Shown: piece by piece, positions 49,601 through 59,404 of the stretch | Layout: the number at the start of each line of letters is the position of its first letter | Position numbering within the stretch: the first letter of the stretch is position 1 | From: Bacteroidota bacterium | Lineage (GTDB): Bacteria; Bacteroidota; Bacteroidia; Flavobacteriales; Flavobacteriaceae | DNA: 64,000 nucleotides | NCBI GenBank assembly: GCA_947460615.1 | Contig: CANHHG010000003.1 | Location: 1 to 64,000 of the forward strand | Direction: 5' to 3' | Notes under the pieces: generated by a model | Seen by the model: only the letters and a program-made list of their open reading frames with translations | Told to the model about the DNA's origin: nothing | The model's database searches: none | Position numbers and translations under genes: made by a program

Positions 49601-50221
49601 ATGGCTCAATTCATAAAAATATACGAAAACAATCCCAACGAAGTCGCTATAAAAAAAGTAGTGGAGGTATTGAAAAATGGAGGTTTAGTGATTTATCCTA
49701 CCGATACCGTTTATGGTTTGGGTTGTGATATTACCAATACCAAAGCCTTGGAGCGCGTTGCAAAAATAAAAGGAGTTAAGTTGGAGAAAGCCAATTTTTC
49801 ATTTATTTGCTCCGATTTAAGTCACATTTCCGATTATATTAAGCAAATTGACACTGCAACTTTTAAAATCTTAAAAAGAGCATTACCAGGGCCATATACT
49901 TTTATTCTCCCAGGAAATAATAACTTACCAAAAGAATTTAAGAAAAAAATAACTGTTGGAATTCGAGTTCCTGATAATGCAATTGCTTTAGAGATGGTTC
50001 GACTACTAGGTAATCCTATTGTATCAACCTCCATTCATGATGAGGATGAAGTTTTAGAGTATTCTACCGATCCAGAATTAATATTTGAAAAATGGCAAAA
50101 TCTTGTGGATTTAGTAATTGATGGGGGTTACGGAGATAATATTGGTTCAACCATTATAGATTTATCCGGATTTGAGCCTGTTGTAATAAGAGAAGGTAAA
50201 GGAAGTTTAGAAGTACTTTAA
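49601..50221 (+). CDS. L-threonylcarbamoyladenylate synthase (Sua5/YciO/YrdC)
   Basis: GGLVIYPTDTVYGLGCDITN...KANFSFICSDLS...PGPYTFIL. Confidence 0.94.
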   Translation: MAQFIKIYENNPNEVAIKKVVEVLKNGGLVIYPTDTVYGLGCDITNTKALERVAKIKGVKLEKANFSFICSDLSHISDYIKQIDTATFKILKRALPGPYTFILPGNNNLPKEFKKKITVGIRVPDNAIALEMVRLLGNPIVSTSIHDEDEVLEYSTDPELIFEKWQNLVDLVIDGGYGDNIGSTIIDLSGFEPVVIREGKGSLEVL

Positions 50222-50246
50222 ATTATATTATCATAATTAATTGCAT

Positions 50247-50279
50247 AAAAAAAACGTCTTGAAATTTCAAGACGTTTTT
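50247..50279. terminator. bidirectional intrinsic terminator
   Basis: AAAAAAAACGTCTTGAAATTTCAAGACGTTTTT. Confidence 0.9.
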
Positions 50280-50313
50280 GTATTTCTGAACAATCTAACA
50301 GCTGAAACCTATG

Positions 50314-51144
50314 TTACTGTTTCTTCATTTCTTTTTCGATCATTTCGTAAAACTCATCTATTTTTGGTAGAATTACGATTCGAGTTCTTCTATTAGTTGC
50401 ACGGTTTTTCACCGAGTTATTTTCAACTAAAGGAATAAATTCTCCTCGACCAGCAGCAATTAACTGTTTTGGATTTACTTTTAAGTCTTTAGTTAGAACA
50501 CGAACAATAGCAGTAGATCGTTTAGCACTTAAATCCCAATTGTCAATTAATATATTGTTACCAATAAAAGGGACATTATCTGTATGACCTTCAACCATAC
50601 ATTCAAATGTAGGTTTGTCATTTATAATTTTTGCTACTTTAGCAAGTACTTCTTTAGCACGATCGCTAACTAAGTAACTTCCACTTTTAAAAAGTAATTT
50701 ATCAGCAATTGAAATGAAAACTACTCCTTTTTCAACATTTACTTCAATATCAGGATCAGAAACACCCACTGAACTTTTAATACTAGTAACCAATGCTAAA
50801 GTAACACTATCTTTTTTGGTTAATGCGTCTTGCATTCTAGAAATTTTGATATCTTTTTCTTTAATTGTTTCTAAAGCTTTTTCAATATTTTGAGCCCCTT
50901 TAGTAGATAATGTAGTCATATTATCCATGTTTTGAATCAAATTTTCATTATTCTTCTTTAGAAATTCTATTTGATTTGCAAGCCCTTCTTTTTCAGTCAA
51001 ACACATATTTAATTTAACGGTACAAGAATTTAGTAAGTCTTGAGTTTCTTTGTTTTTTGCTTCTAAAGCAACAAATTTTTTCTTCGAAACACAAGAAGTT
51101 GACATTAAAGCAACTACTGACAATGCTAATATGATTCTTTTCAT
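50314..51144 (-). CDS. OmpA family lipoprotein (peptidoglycan-binding)
   Basis: Lipobox STSC; coiled coil; VEGHTDNVPF...NWDLSAKRSTAIVRVL...NRATNRRTRIVILPK. Confidence 0.93.
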   Translation of the reverse strand: MKRIILALSVVALMSTSCVSKKKFVALEAKNKETQDLLNSCTVKLNMCLTEKEGLANQIEFLKKNNENLIQNMDNMTTLSTKGAQNIEKALETIKEKDIKISRMQDALTKKDSVTLALVTSIKSSVGVSDPDIEVNVEKGVVFISIADKLLFKSGSYLVSDRAKEVLAKVAKIINDKPTFECMVEGHTDNVPFIGNNILIDNWDLSAKRSTAIVRVLTKDLKVNPKQLIAAGRGEFIPLVENNSVKNRATNRRTRIVILPKIDEFYEMIEKEMKKQ

Positions 51145-51203
51145 AGGGATTTATTTTTTTTACAAAATTAAATAAAAAAATAATATAATCGAACTTAATT
51201 TTT

Positions 51204-52184
51204 TCAAAATTTATGTCGCTTTTTTAGGTAATAATTAACTACAATGCTCTCTCTTTCGAAATAGTTATTTACTTGATATTCACTTCTTTTATTTAAATTA
51301 TTATTTATAAAATGATAATAATAAAAGTGCGCTTTTAGCACAGCAAATAAATGAGTAAACTTACCTTGAAATAAAAACCGAAGCCCAGCAATACCATCTA
51401 AAACCATTCTGATTAATAGTATTTTAAATAGTTTTTCTTTAGGTAGATTTTTAGTTAACATAAATAAGGAATTTCTAAAATTTAAAAATGTTTTTTTAGG
51501 ATTTTCATCATTTAAAGTCGCTCCGCCAATGTGATATACTGTAGAGGACCCATTGTATTTTATGGAGTATTTTTTGTTTTTTGCTCGCCAACATAAATCT
51601 ATTTCTTCTTGATGGGCAAAGAAATCAACATCAAATCCATTCAATTCTTTAAAAACAGAACTTCTTATAAAAAAACAAGCTCCAGAGGCCCAAAAAATTT
51701 CGCAATTATCATTGTATTGTCCTAGGTCTTTTTCTATTGTTTCAAATATTCGCCCCCGACAAAAAGGGTAACCGAACTTATCAATAAAACCCCCGCCAGC
51801 TCCTGCATATTCGAAGTAATCCTTACGTTTATAGTCTAGTATTTTGGGTTGTATAATTGCGGTTTGTGGATAGTTTTGGAAGGTTTCTATTATTGGCTGT
51901 AACCAATTTGGAGTTACTTCAACATCGGAATTTACCAAAGCAAAAATTTCAGCGTCAACTTCTTTTAGTGCCTCATTATAACCTTGAGCAAAACCAAAGT
52001 TCCATGCGTTTTTAATTATTTTAATAGTTGGAAATTCAGAGGTAACAAAAGAAATGGAGTCGTCACTAGATGCATTATCGGCTAAATATACCGTTGCTTC
52101 AGGTGAATTTTTTACAACGGAAGGAAGAAACTGTTCTAACAATTTCTTACCATTCCAATTTAATATTACAACTGCAATTTTCAT
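51204..52184 (-). CDS. glycosyltransferase family 2 protein
   Basis: VILNWNGKKLLEQFLPSV...LADNASSDDSI...LVNSDVEVTPNWL...GFDVDFFAHQEEIDLCWRAK. Confidence 0.95.
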   Translation of the reverse strand: MKIAVVILNWNGKKLLEQFLPSVVKNSPEATVYLADNASSDDSISFVTSEFPTIKIIKNAWNFGFAQGYNEALKEVDAEIFALVNSDVEVTPNWLQPIIETFQNYPQTAIIQPKILDYKRKDYFEYAGAGGGFIDKFGYPFCRGRIFETIEKDLGQYNDNCEIFWASGACFFIRSSVFKELNGFDVDFFAHQEEIDLCWRAKNKKYSIKYNGSSTVYHIGGATLNDENPKKTFLNFRNSLFMLTKNLPKEKLFKILLIRMVLDGIAGLRFLFQGKFTHLFAVLKAHFYYYHFINNNLNKRSEYQVNNYFERESIVVNYYLKKRHKF

Positions 52185-52189
52185 TTTTC

Positions 52190-52639
52190 CTATTTATTTT
52201 GATAATTAGGTAATTCTGAAAGGAAATCATACTTTTCATTTACATAATCCATTTTGCAAAAGTAATGATTAAGTCCGTTAGTTACCATTAAATAATCGGC
52301 ATTCAAAGTCATATTATACCTTGCAATTTGATCAAAAGTACTTTGAGTAATTTTAACTTCCGGAGCTTTACATTCCACTAATATTGTAATATCACCATTG
52401 GGTTTATAAACTACTACATCGTATCTTTTAGTTAGATGGTTGATTTTTAATAACTTTTCCACATTAATATGTGACTTAGGGTATTTTTTATCTTGTAATA
52501 GAAATTGAATAACATGTTGTCGAACCCATTCTTCCGGAGTAATAATTATAAATTTTTTCCTAATTTCATCGAAAATAGCTACTTTATTTTCACTATTTTT
52601 GAATCGGAAAGAATAAGTTGGAAATTGCAATTGCTTCAT
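52190..52639 (-). CDS. orphan type I restriction HsdR N-terminal domain protein (PD-(D/E)XK-like)
   Basis: PEEWVRQHVIQFLL...KRYDVVVYKPNGDITILVECKAPEVKI; D...ECK nuclease signature; stand-alone. Confidence 0.88.
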   Translation of the reverse strand: MKQLQFPTYSFRFKNSENKVAIFDEIRKKFIIITPEEWVRQHVIQFLLQDKKYPKSHINVEKLLKINHLTKRYDVVVYKPNGDITILVECKAPEVKITQSTFDQIARYNMTLNADYLMVTNGLNHYFCKMDYVNEKYDFLSELPNYQNK

Positions 52640-52726
52640 ATAGCAAAAGTATAAAATTAGTTTAAAAATTTAAGGTTTAAGTTTAAGGATTCAAACAACT
52701 TTTTACTTTAAATAATAATATAAATA

Positions 52727-53731
52727 ATGGATGAAGTTGTAAAAATTGTAAATGACATAAAGGCAGGGAAAATAAAACCCATCTATTTTTTAATGGGTGA
52801 GGAGCCGTATTATATAGATAAACTTTCAGATTATATTGAAAAGAATGTTCTTACTGAAGAAGAAAAGGGATTTAATCAAACGGTATTGTATGGAAGAGAT
52901 GTGTCGGTTGACGATGTAGTTTCAGCAGCTAAACGATATCCAATGATGGCTGAAAGACAAGTGATAATTGTTAAAGAAGCTCAAGATTTAGCAAAATCAA
53001 TTGACAAATTTGAAAGCTATGCTTCAGAACCCATGCCTTCGACTGTATTGGTAATTTGTTATAAATATAAATCTTTAGACAAGCGAAAAAAAGTAACCAA
53101 ATTATTTGAAAAATCGGGATTGGTATTTGAAAGCAAGAAATTATATGAAAACCAAGTCGGTCAATGGATTAATAGAGTATTGCAATCTAAAAATTATTCT
53201 ATTGAACCTAAAGCTTCTGCAATGCTAGTGGAGTTTTTAGGTACAAATTTGGAAAAAATCAATAATGAATTAGAAAAACTACAAATTATTTTACCTGTTG
53301 GGAGTACTATTTCTGCCAATGATATTGAAGAGAATATAGGTTTCAGTAAGGATTATAATATTTTTGAATTACGAAAAGCAATCGGTGAAAGAAATCAGCT
53401 AAAATCATATAAGATAGCACAGTATTTTTCAGAAAACCCAAAAGACCATCCTTTAGTTATGACTACTGGTATGCTATTTAGCTTCTTTGTGCAATTGCTT
53501 CAATACCATGGATTGAAAAATAAAAACCCTAATAATGTGGCATCTATTTTAAAGGTAAACCCATTTTTTCTTAAAGATTATGATGTAGCTTTAAGAAATT
53601 ATCCTATGAAAAAATTAAGTAGAATAGTAACTCTTCTTAGGGATATTGATATAAAGAGCAAAGGAGTTGGTGCCAATTCATTACCGCAACACGAATTGTT
53701 AAAAGAAATGTTAGTGGGAATTTTCAATTAA
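52727..53731 (+). CDS. holA: DNA polymerase III subunit delta
   Basis: KIKPIYFLMGEEPYYIDKLSDYIE...YPMMAERQVIIVKEAQDL...NNELEKLQI. Confidence 0.94.
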   Translation: MDEVVKIVNDIKAGKIKPIYFLMGEEPYYIDKLSDYIEKNVLTEEEKGFNQTVLYGRDVSVDDVVSAAKRYPMMAERQVIIVKEAQDLAKSIDKFESYASEPMPSTVLVICYKYKSLDKRKKVTKLFEKSGLVFESKKLYENQVGQWINRVLQSKNYSIEPKASAMLVEFLGTNLEKINNELEKLQIILPVGSTISANDIEENIGFSKDYNIFELRKAIGERNQLKSYKIAQYFSENPKDHPLVMTTGMLFSFFVQLLQYHGLKNKNPNNVASILKVNPFFLKDYDVALRNYPMKKLSRIVTLLRDIDIKSKGVGANSLPQHELLKEMLVGIFN

Positions 53732-53817
53732 TTCACACAGATTGTTACTATCATAATTACATTTGAAATAATAACTATTTTAACGATATTTGCCTTTCTA
53801 ATTTTTAAATTTCAGTT

Positions 53818-54000
53818 ATGGGAATGAATAAAAATACAGTTTTAGGTTGGGCCACTTTACTCATGGTTGTTATGGGTTTATTACTAATTGGATTAGGAAT
53901 TTTTAAATATAGTGAAATCTCAGGATGGGGATTTGTAGCTGCTGGATTTGGTTTTCTAGCTAATGCATGGGTTTTTAATGCTTTAAAAGGTAGGATTTGA
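53818..54000 (+). CDS. CAL67264-type small membrane protein
   Basis: MGMNKNTVLGWATLLMVVMGLLLIGLGIFKYSEISGWGFVAAGFGFLANAWVFNALKGRI. Confidence 0.85.
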   Translation: MGMNKNTVLGWATLLMVVMGLLLIGLGIFKYSEISGWGFVAAGFGFLANAWVFNALKGRI

Positions 54001-54035
54001 TTTTTTTAATAGCATTTCTAAATATAATATAAAAC

Positions 54036-54053
54036 TAAATAAAATAAAATAAA
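54036..54053 (+). repeat. 5-mer AT-rich microsatellite immediately before the ettA ATG
   Basis: TAAATAAAATAAAATAAA then ATG. Confidence 0.6.
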
Positions 54054-55748
54054 ATGTCAGACGATAAAAAAGTAATATTTTCAATGCAAAAATTGAGTAA
54101 AACTTACTCAAGCAGTGATAAACAGGTATTAAAAAACATCTATTTAAGTTTCTTTTATGGAGCTAAAATTGGTATTCTTGGACTTAATGGTTCTGGTAAA
54201 TCATCATTATTAAGAATTATAGCTGGTGTTGATAAAAATTATCAAGGGGATGTTGTTTTCCAGCCTGGTTACACAGTGGGTTATTTAGAGCAAGAACCAA
54301 TTCTAGACGACACCAAAACAGTAATTGAAATTGTTAAAGAAGGAGTAGCGGAAACGATGGCAGTTTTGGATGAATTCAATCAAATTAATGATAGTTTTGG
54401 TTTGCCTGAAGTATACGAAAACCCAGATAAAATGCAACAATTAATGGATCGCCAAGCGGATTTGCAAGATAAAATTGATGCTCTTGGGGCATGGGAAATC
54501 GACACTAAATTAGAGATTGCGATGGATGCGCTTAGAACTCCAGAAGGGGATACTCCAATCAAGAATTTATCTGGAGGAGAAAGACGTCGTGTGGCTTTAT
54601 GTAGATTGCTCTTAAAACAACCCGATATTTTATTATTAGATGAGCCTACAAACCACTTGGATGCGGAAAGTGTACTTTGGTTAGAACAACATTTAGCTCA
54701 ATATTCTGGAACCGTGATAGCGGTTACTCACGATCGCTATTTCTTGGATAATGTTGCGGGTTGGATTTTAGAATTGGATAGAGGGGAAGGCATACCTTGG
54801 AAAGGAAATTATTCTTCCTGGTTGAATCAAAAATCTATTAGAATGGCTCAAGAAGAAAAAGTAGCATCTAAACGTAGAAAAACATTAGAGAGAGAGTTGG
54901 ATTGGGTTAGGCAAGGATCTAAAGGACGTCAAACAAAACAAAAAGCTCGTTTACAGAATTACGACAAACTTCTAAATGAAGATCAAAAACAGTTGGATGA
55001 AAATTTAGAGATCTACATACCTAATGGTCCTCGATTGGGAACTAATGTTATTGAAGCCAATAGTGTTGCCAAATCTTTTGGTGATAAATTATTATATGAC
55101 AACTTGAATTTCACTCTTCCACAAGCAGGAATTGTAGGTATTATTGGGCCGAATGGTGCTGGTAAATCTACTATTTTCAAAATGATCATGGGAGAAGAAA
55201 AATCAGATGCGGGAGATTTTAAGATTGGCGAAACAGTAAAAATCGCTTATGTAGATCAATCGCATTCCAATATAGATCCAAATAAATCAATTTGGGAAAA
55301 TTTTGCTGACGGGCAAGAATTAATCATGATGGGGGGACGTCAAGTGAATTCGCGTGCTTATTTAAGTCGATTTAATTTTGGTGGGAGTGATCAAAATAAA
55401 AAAGTGTCTATGTTGTCTGGAGGGGAAAGAAATCGTTTGCATTTAGCAATGACTTTAAAAGAAGAAGGAAACGTATTATTATTAGATGAGCCAACCAACG
55501 ATTTGGATATTAATACGCTTCGAGCCTTGGAAGAGGGGCTTGAAAATTTCGCTGGATGTGCCGTAGTAATTTCCCATGACAGGTGGTTCTTGGATAGAAT
55601 TTGTACTCATATTTTAGCATTTGAAGGAAACTCTGAAGTTTATTATTTTGAAGGTGGATTCTCTGAATATGAGGAAAATAAGAAGAAACGTTTGGGAGGT
55701 GATTTAACACCAAAGCGTTTAAAATATAGAAAATTAATTAGAAATTAA
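54054..55748 (+). CDS. ettA: energy-dependent translational throttle protein EttA (ABC-F)
   Basis: Two intact NBDs (GLNGSGKSS...LSGGERRR; GPNGAGKST...LSGGERNR); GNYSSWLNQK...ERELDWVRQGSKGRQTKQKARL. Confidence 0.96.
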   Translation: MSDDKKVIFSMQKLSKTYSSSDKQVLKNIYLSFFYGAKIGILGLNGSGKSSLLRIIAGVDKNYQGDVVFQPGYTVGYLEQEPILDDTKTVIEIVKEGVAETMAVLDEFNQINDSFGLPEVYENPDKMQQLMDRQADLQDKIDALGAWEIDTKLEIAMDALRTPEGDTPIKNLSGGERRRVALCRLLLKQPDILLLDEPTNHLDAESVLWLEQHLAQYSGTVIAVTHDRYFLDNVAGWILELDRGEGIPWKGNYSSWLNQKSIRMAQEEKVASKRRKTLERELDWVRQGSKGRQTKQKARLQNYDKLLNEDQKQLDENLEIYIPNGPRLGTNVIEANSVAKSFGDKLLYDNLNFTLPQAGIVGIIGPNGAGKSTIFKMIMGEEKSDAGDFKIGETVKIAYVDQSHSNIDPNKSIWENFADGQELIMMGGRQVNSRAYLSRFNFGGSDQNKKVSMLSGGERNRLHLAMTLKEEGNVLLLDEPTNDLDINTLRALEEGLENFAGCAVVISHDRWFLDRICTHILAFEGNSEVYYFEGGFSEYEENKKKRLGGDLTPKRLKYRKLIRN

Positions 55749-55752
55749 ATTT

Positions 55753-55779
55753 AAAGAGACCAATTAGGTCTCTTTTTTT
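55753..55779 (+). terminator. intrinsic terminator
   Basis: AAAGAGACCAATTAGGTCTCTTTTTTT. Confidence 0.88.
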
Positions 55780-55852
55780 AAATATAAACTTGCCATTTTA
55801 ACAAAATTGAAATAGGTTTTATATATTCGTAAACTTAATACTAGTTTTCTTT

Positions 55853-58045
55853 ATGCAGAAAAAAATATTTATCCTGTTTTTACTTTTCATTGTGCAATTG
55901 CATTTTGCTCAAACAGAAACTCCTCAAGTAAAAGAGATTAAAGCTATTATCGCAAAATCTGGAGAGTACTTAACTAAACTAGAGTGTGAAAAATCATTGG
56001 GATTAGCCAAATCAGCGCTTGAAAAAGCATTAAAATTGGATGATCATGAACAAACTGCTAGAGCCTATAATTTAATAGGTTTGAACTTAGAACAATATTC
56101 CGATTTTAAAAAAGCCATTTTTTTCTATCAAAAGGGATTGAAATACGTAGATAAATCTTCAAATAGTTTCATGCAATATGCAATTCATACCAATTTAGCA
56201 AATTGTTATTGTTTTAAAAAAATAGATTTTAAAAAAGGAATTTACCATTATAAAAAAGCATTGTATTTTGTTAATTTAACGAAAGATGATTACCAGGTCA
56301 TGTATGCTAATTTAAATATTACTTCAGCTTATTTTGCCGTTGGAGATTATTCTAATGGGATCGGTTATTTAAAAACGGCTGAAAAATTAATTATCAGTCA
56401 AGATGATTTAGAATCCAAAATCATGTATAATTCGTTGCAAGGAGATTATTTTTCATATAAAAATGATTTTACAAAATCGGAACGATACTACAAAACGGCT
56501 TTAAAATTTTGTAATGAAAATACCACTGAATTTTTAGAAAGTAATGCAGCCGAGGTTTATGATGATATTGCTAGAATGTATGAAAAGAAAAAAGACTTTT
56601 CAAATGCATTTGTATACATGGAAAAATACAGCGCATTAAAAGATAAATTGTATGAAGAGGAACACTCACAAGTGGAGCGTCAGTCGGGAATTTCTTCTGT
56701 ATTAAAAGAATATAAAAGACAAATAAACCACATTGAATTTGAAAAAAACCAACAATTAGAACTTATTAATCAAAATAAAAAAACAACAATTTTATTATTT
56801 ATTATTTCCATAATCCTAGTTTTACTATTATTATCCTTGTATAAAAATTATTTATTCAAACAAAAAACCAATTTATTTTTGGTTAAAACCAATAAAGAAA
56901 TTAAAATAGCTAAAGAAAAAGCAGAGGAGTTACTTACTTTAAAATCTCAATTTATTTCTACCATAAGTCATGAACTTAGAACCCCATTGTATGGTGTGAT
57001 TGGAATTATTGACATTATTAAGGATGAAAATCCTAAATTGGCAAAAAGTGATTATATGAAATCTCTTACTTTTTCTTCCAACTACTTAATGTCTTTGGTT
57101 AACGATGTACTTCAGTTGAGTAAATTTGAAAGTAGAAATATAAAATTGGAAGAAAATGAGTTCAATATTTTTGAAGAAGTTGACGCTATTTTTAGTTCTT
57201 CAAATATAATTTACAATAAAAACAGCAACAAAATTAATTTTTATCTGGATCCAAACATTCCTGAGTTTTTAATTGGAGATAGTAGTAGATTATCACAAAT
57301 TTTAATAAATCTTTTAGATAATTCATTAAAATTTACTGATGGAGGTGAAGTGACTTTAACCATTAATTTAGTTAAAAAAGAGGAGGATTATTCGTACTTA
57401 AAATTTGAAGTTACAGATACAGGAATTGGTATTGCACCAGAAAATCATAAAATAATTTTCGAAAATTTCGTACAGCTGAAAAATAAAAAAATGTCCTATC
57501 AAGGATCAGGAATAGGACTTTCGATTGTACGTTATTTAATTGAAATGTTTGGTAGTAAAATTCAAATTAAAAGTGAATTAACAAAAGGATGTACCTTTTC
57601 ATTTACATTAAAATTTAAAAATTGTAATCAAGAGAATCAATTGATTTCAAACAATACAAACCAAACCGCATTAGAACCAATTAATGTTCTATTAATTGAG
57701 GATAATAAAATTAATCAATTGGTTACACAAAAATCGTTGATGAAATTGAATTGTAATTTAGAAATTGTTGAAAATGGTTTGGATGCTTTAAATTTATTAA
57801 ATAAAACTACTTTCGATTTGATACTAACAGACATTAATCTTCCTGACCTATCAGGCTTTGAAATTACCAAAAAAATTAAAGAACTTAATATTCAAACACC
57901 AGTATTTGCAGTAACTGCTTACTCTTATGAAGAGATTAAGCTACAGGCAATTGAGTCAGGTATTGATGAAGTTTTTGTAAAACCGTTCAAAATCCGAGAA
58001 TTATCTGCTAAAATCAATGAAATTGTACGTAAAATAGAAAATTAA
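55853..58045 (+). CDS. TPR-containing hybrid histidine kinase with C-terminal receiver
   Basis: Signal peptide; TPRs; TM TILLFIISIILVLLLLSLY; HisKA FISTISHELRTPLYGVIG; HATPase DTGIGIAPEN...GSGIGLSIV; REC ILTDINLPDLSGFE. Confidence 0.93.
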   Translation: MQKKIFILFLLFIVQLHFAQTETPQVKEIKAIIAKSGEYLTKLECEKSLGLAKSALEKALKLDDHEQTARAYNLIGLNLEQYSDFKKAIFFYQKGLKYVDKSSNSFMQYAIHTNLANCYCFKKIDFKKGIYHYKKALYFVNLTKDDYQVMYANLNITSAYFAVGDYSNGIGYLKTAEKLIISQDDLESKIMYNSLQGDYFSYKNDFTKSERYYKTALKFCNENTTEFLESNAAEVYDDIARMYEKKKDFSNAFVYMEKYSALKDKLYEEEHSQVERQSGISSVLKEYKRQINHIEFEKNQQLELINQNKKTTILLFIISIILVLLLLSLYKNYLFKQKTNLFLVKTNKEIKIAKEKAEELLTLKSQFISTISHELRTPLYGVIGIIDIIKDENPKLAKSDYMKSLTFSSNYLMSLVNDVLQLSKFESRNIKLEENEFNIFEEVDAIFSSSNIIYNKNSNKINFYLDPNIPEFLIGDSSRLSQILINLLDNSLKFTDGGEVTLTINLVKKEEDYSYLKFEVTDTGIGIAPENHKIIFENFVQLKNKKMSYQGSGIGLSIVRYLIEMFGSKIQIKSELTKGCTFSFTLKFKNCNQENQLISNNTNQTALEPINVLLIEDNKINQLVTQKSLMKLNCNLEIVENGLDALNLLNKTTFDLILTDINLPDLSGFEITKKIKELNIQTPVFAVTAYSYEEIKLQAIESGIDEVFVKPFKIRELSAKINEIVRKIEN

Positions 58046-59295
58046 TACCAGCGTTTTTTATTTTGCTTTGAGTTGGATGACTTTCTAGATTTATTTGCTT
58101 CACCACTTCTGTTTGAATTTTTCTGAGAAGCAGCAGGTGCTGTTTCAGGACTTCCACTATGCCATGGGTAGGGATGATCAGAAACTGTTTTCACTTCTAC
58201 TTTTATCAATTTCATGATATCTTTCCAATACGGATGTTCGTCTTTGCCACAAAAAGAAATCGCGATTCCACCATTTCCTGCTCTTCCTGTTCTACCGATT
58301 CTGTGAACATAAGTTTCAGGGATATTAGGTAAATCAAAGTTGATTACAAATGGTAACTGGTCAATATCAATTCCCCTAGCTGCAATATCAGTAGCTACTA
58401 AAACGCCTACTTCTTTATTTTTAAATGCTTCTAAAACTCGTTGACGTGCATTTTGAGATTTGTCACCATGAATTGCTTCAGCGGCAATATTATTCTTTCT
58501 TAAAGCTTTTACCACATTATCAGCACCGTGTTTGGTTCTTGAAAACACCAATACATCCGATAAATTTTCATTTTTAATTAAATGATAAAGTAAGTTTCTT
58601 TTTTCTGTTTTCTCTACAAAATAAACGCGTTGCTCGACATTTTCAGCTGTGGAAGAAACGGGTGAGACAGAAACTTTGGCAGGATCTTGCAGGAACATCT
58701 CTGCTAATTCTCTTATCGCAATGGGCATTGTAGCTGAAAACAATAAGGTTTGTCTGTTTTTTGGGGTTAATTTTACAATTTTCTTTACATCATTTACAAA
58801 TCCCATATCCAACATTTGATCTGCTTCATCAAGTACCAAAGTATGTAATTGATCTAAATCAATAAAACCTTGTTTGTGTAAATCTAATAATCGTCCCGGA
58901 GTTGCAATTAAAACATCAACACCCGATCTTAAATTATCTACTTGTGGATTTTGAGAAACGCCACCAAATATTGTTAACTGATTGATGTTAGTATATTTTG
59001 AGTAAGCGTCGAAATTTTGTCCAATTTGTACTGCTAATTCCCTAGTTGGAGTAACTACTAAAGCTCTAATTTGTTTAGATTTTTTCGAAGATCCCACAAT
59101 TCGGTGCAATTGATGAATTATAGGAATGGCAAAAGCTGCGGTTTTTCCAGTGCCGGTTTGAGCACAACCGATGATGTCTTTTCCAGATAAAACTATTGGG
59201 ATTGCTTGTTCCTGAATAGGTGTTGCTTCTATATAACCTAATTCAAATACTGCTTTTTGGATACTTTTTGAAAGTGATAATTCTTCGAATAACAT
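58042..59295 (-). CDS. DEAD/DEAH box RNA helicase (RhlE-like)
   Basis: AQTGTGKTAAFAIPI, PTRELAVQI, LDEADQMLDMGF, SATMP, HRIGRTGRAG; basic C-terminal tail. Confidence 0.95.
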   Translation of the reverse strand: MLFEELSLSKSIQKAVFELGYIEATPIQEQAIPIVLSGKDIIGCAQTGTGKTAAFAIPIIHQLHRIVGSSKKSKQIRALVVTPTRELAVQIGQNFDAYSKYTNINQLTIFGGVSQNPQVDNLRSGVDVLIATPGRLLDLHKQGFIDLDQLHTLVLDEADQMLDMGFVNDVKKIVKLTPKNRQTLLFSATMPIAIRELAEMFLQDPAKVSVSPVSSTAENVEQRVYFVEKTEKRNLLYHLIKNENLSDVLVFSRTKHGADNVVKALRKNNIAAEAIHGDKSQNARQRVLEAFKNKEVGVLVATDIAARGIDIDQLPFVINFDLPNIPETYVHRIGRTGRAGNGGIAISFCGKDEHPYWKDIMKLIKVEVKTVSDHPYPWHSGSPETAPAASQKNSNRSGEANKSRKSSNSKQNKKRWY

Positions 59296-59404
59296 ATTTT
59301 TGATATTTAGAATTTAATTTAAAATACTTAAATTCTTGACAAAGATAGGTTATATTAATGAAAACCCATTTTAGGATAATAATTCAACTATTATTTTAAA
59401 TAAA

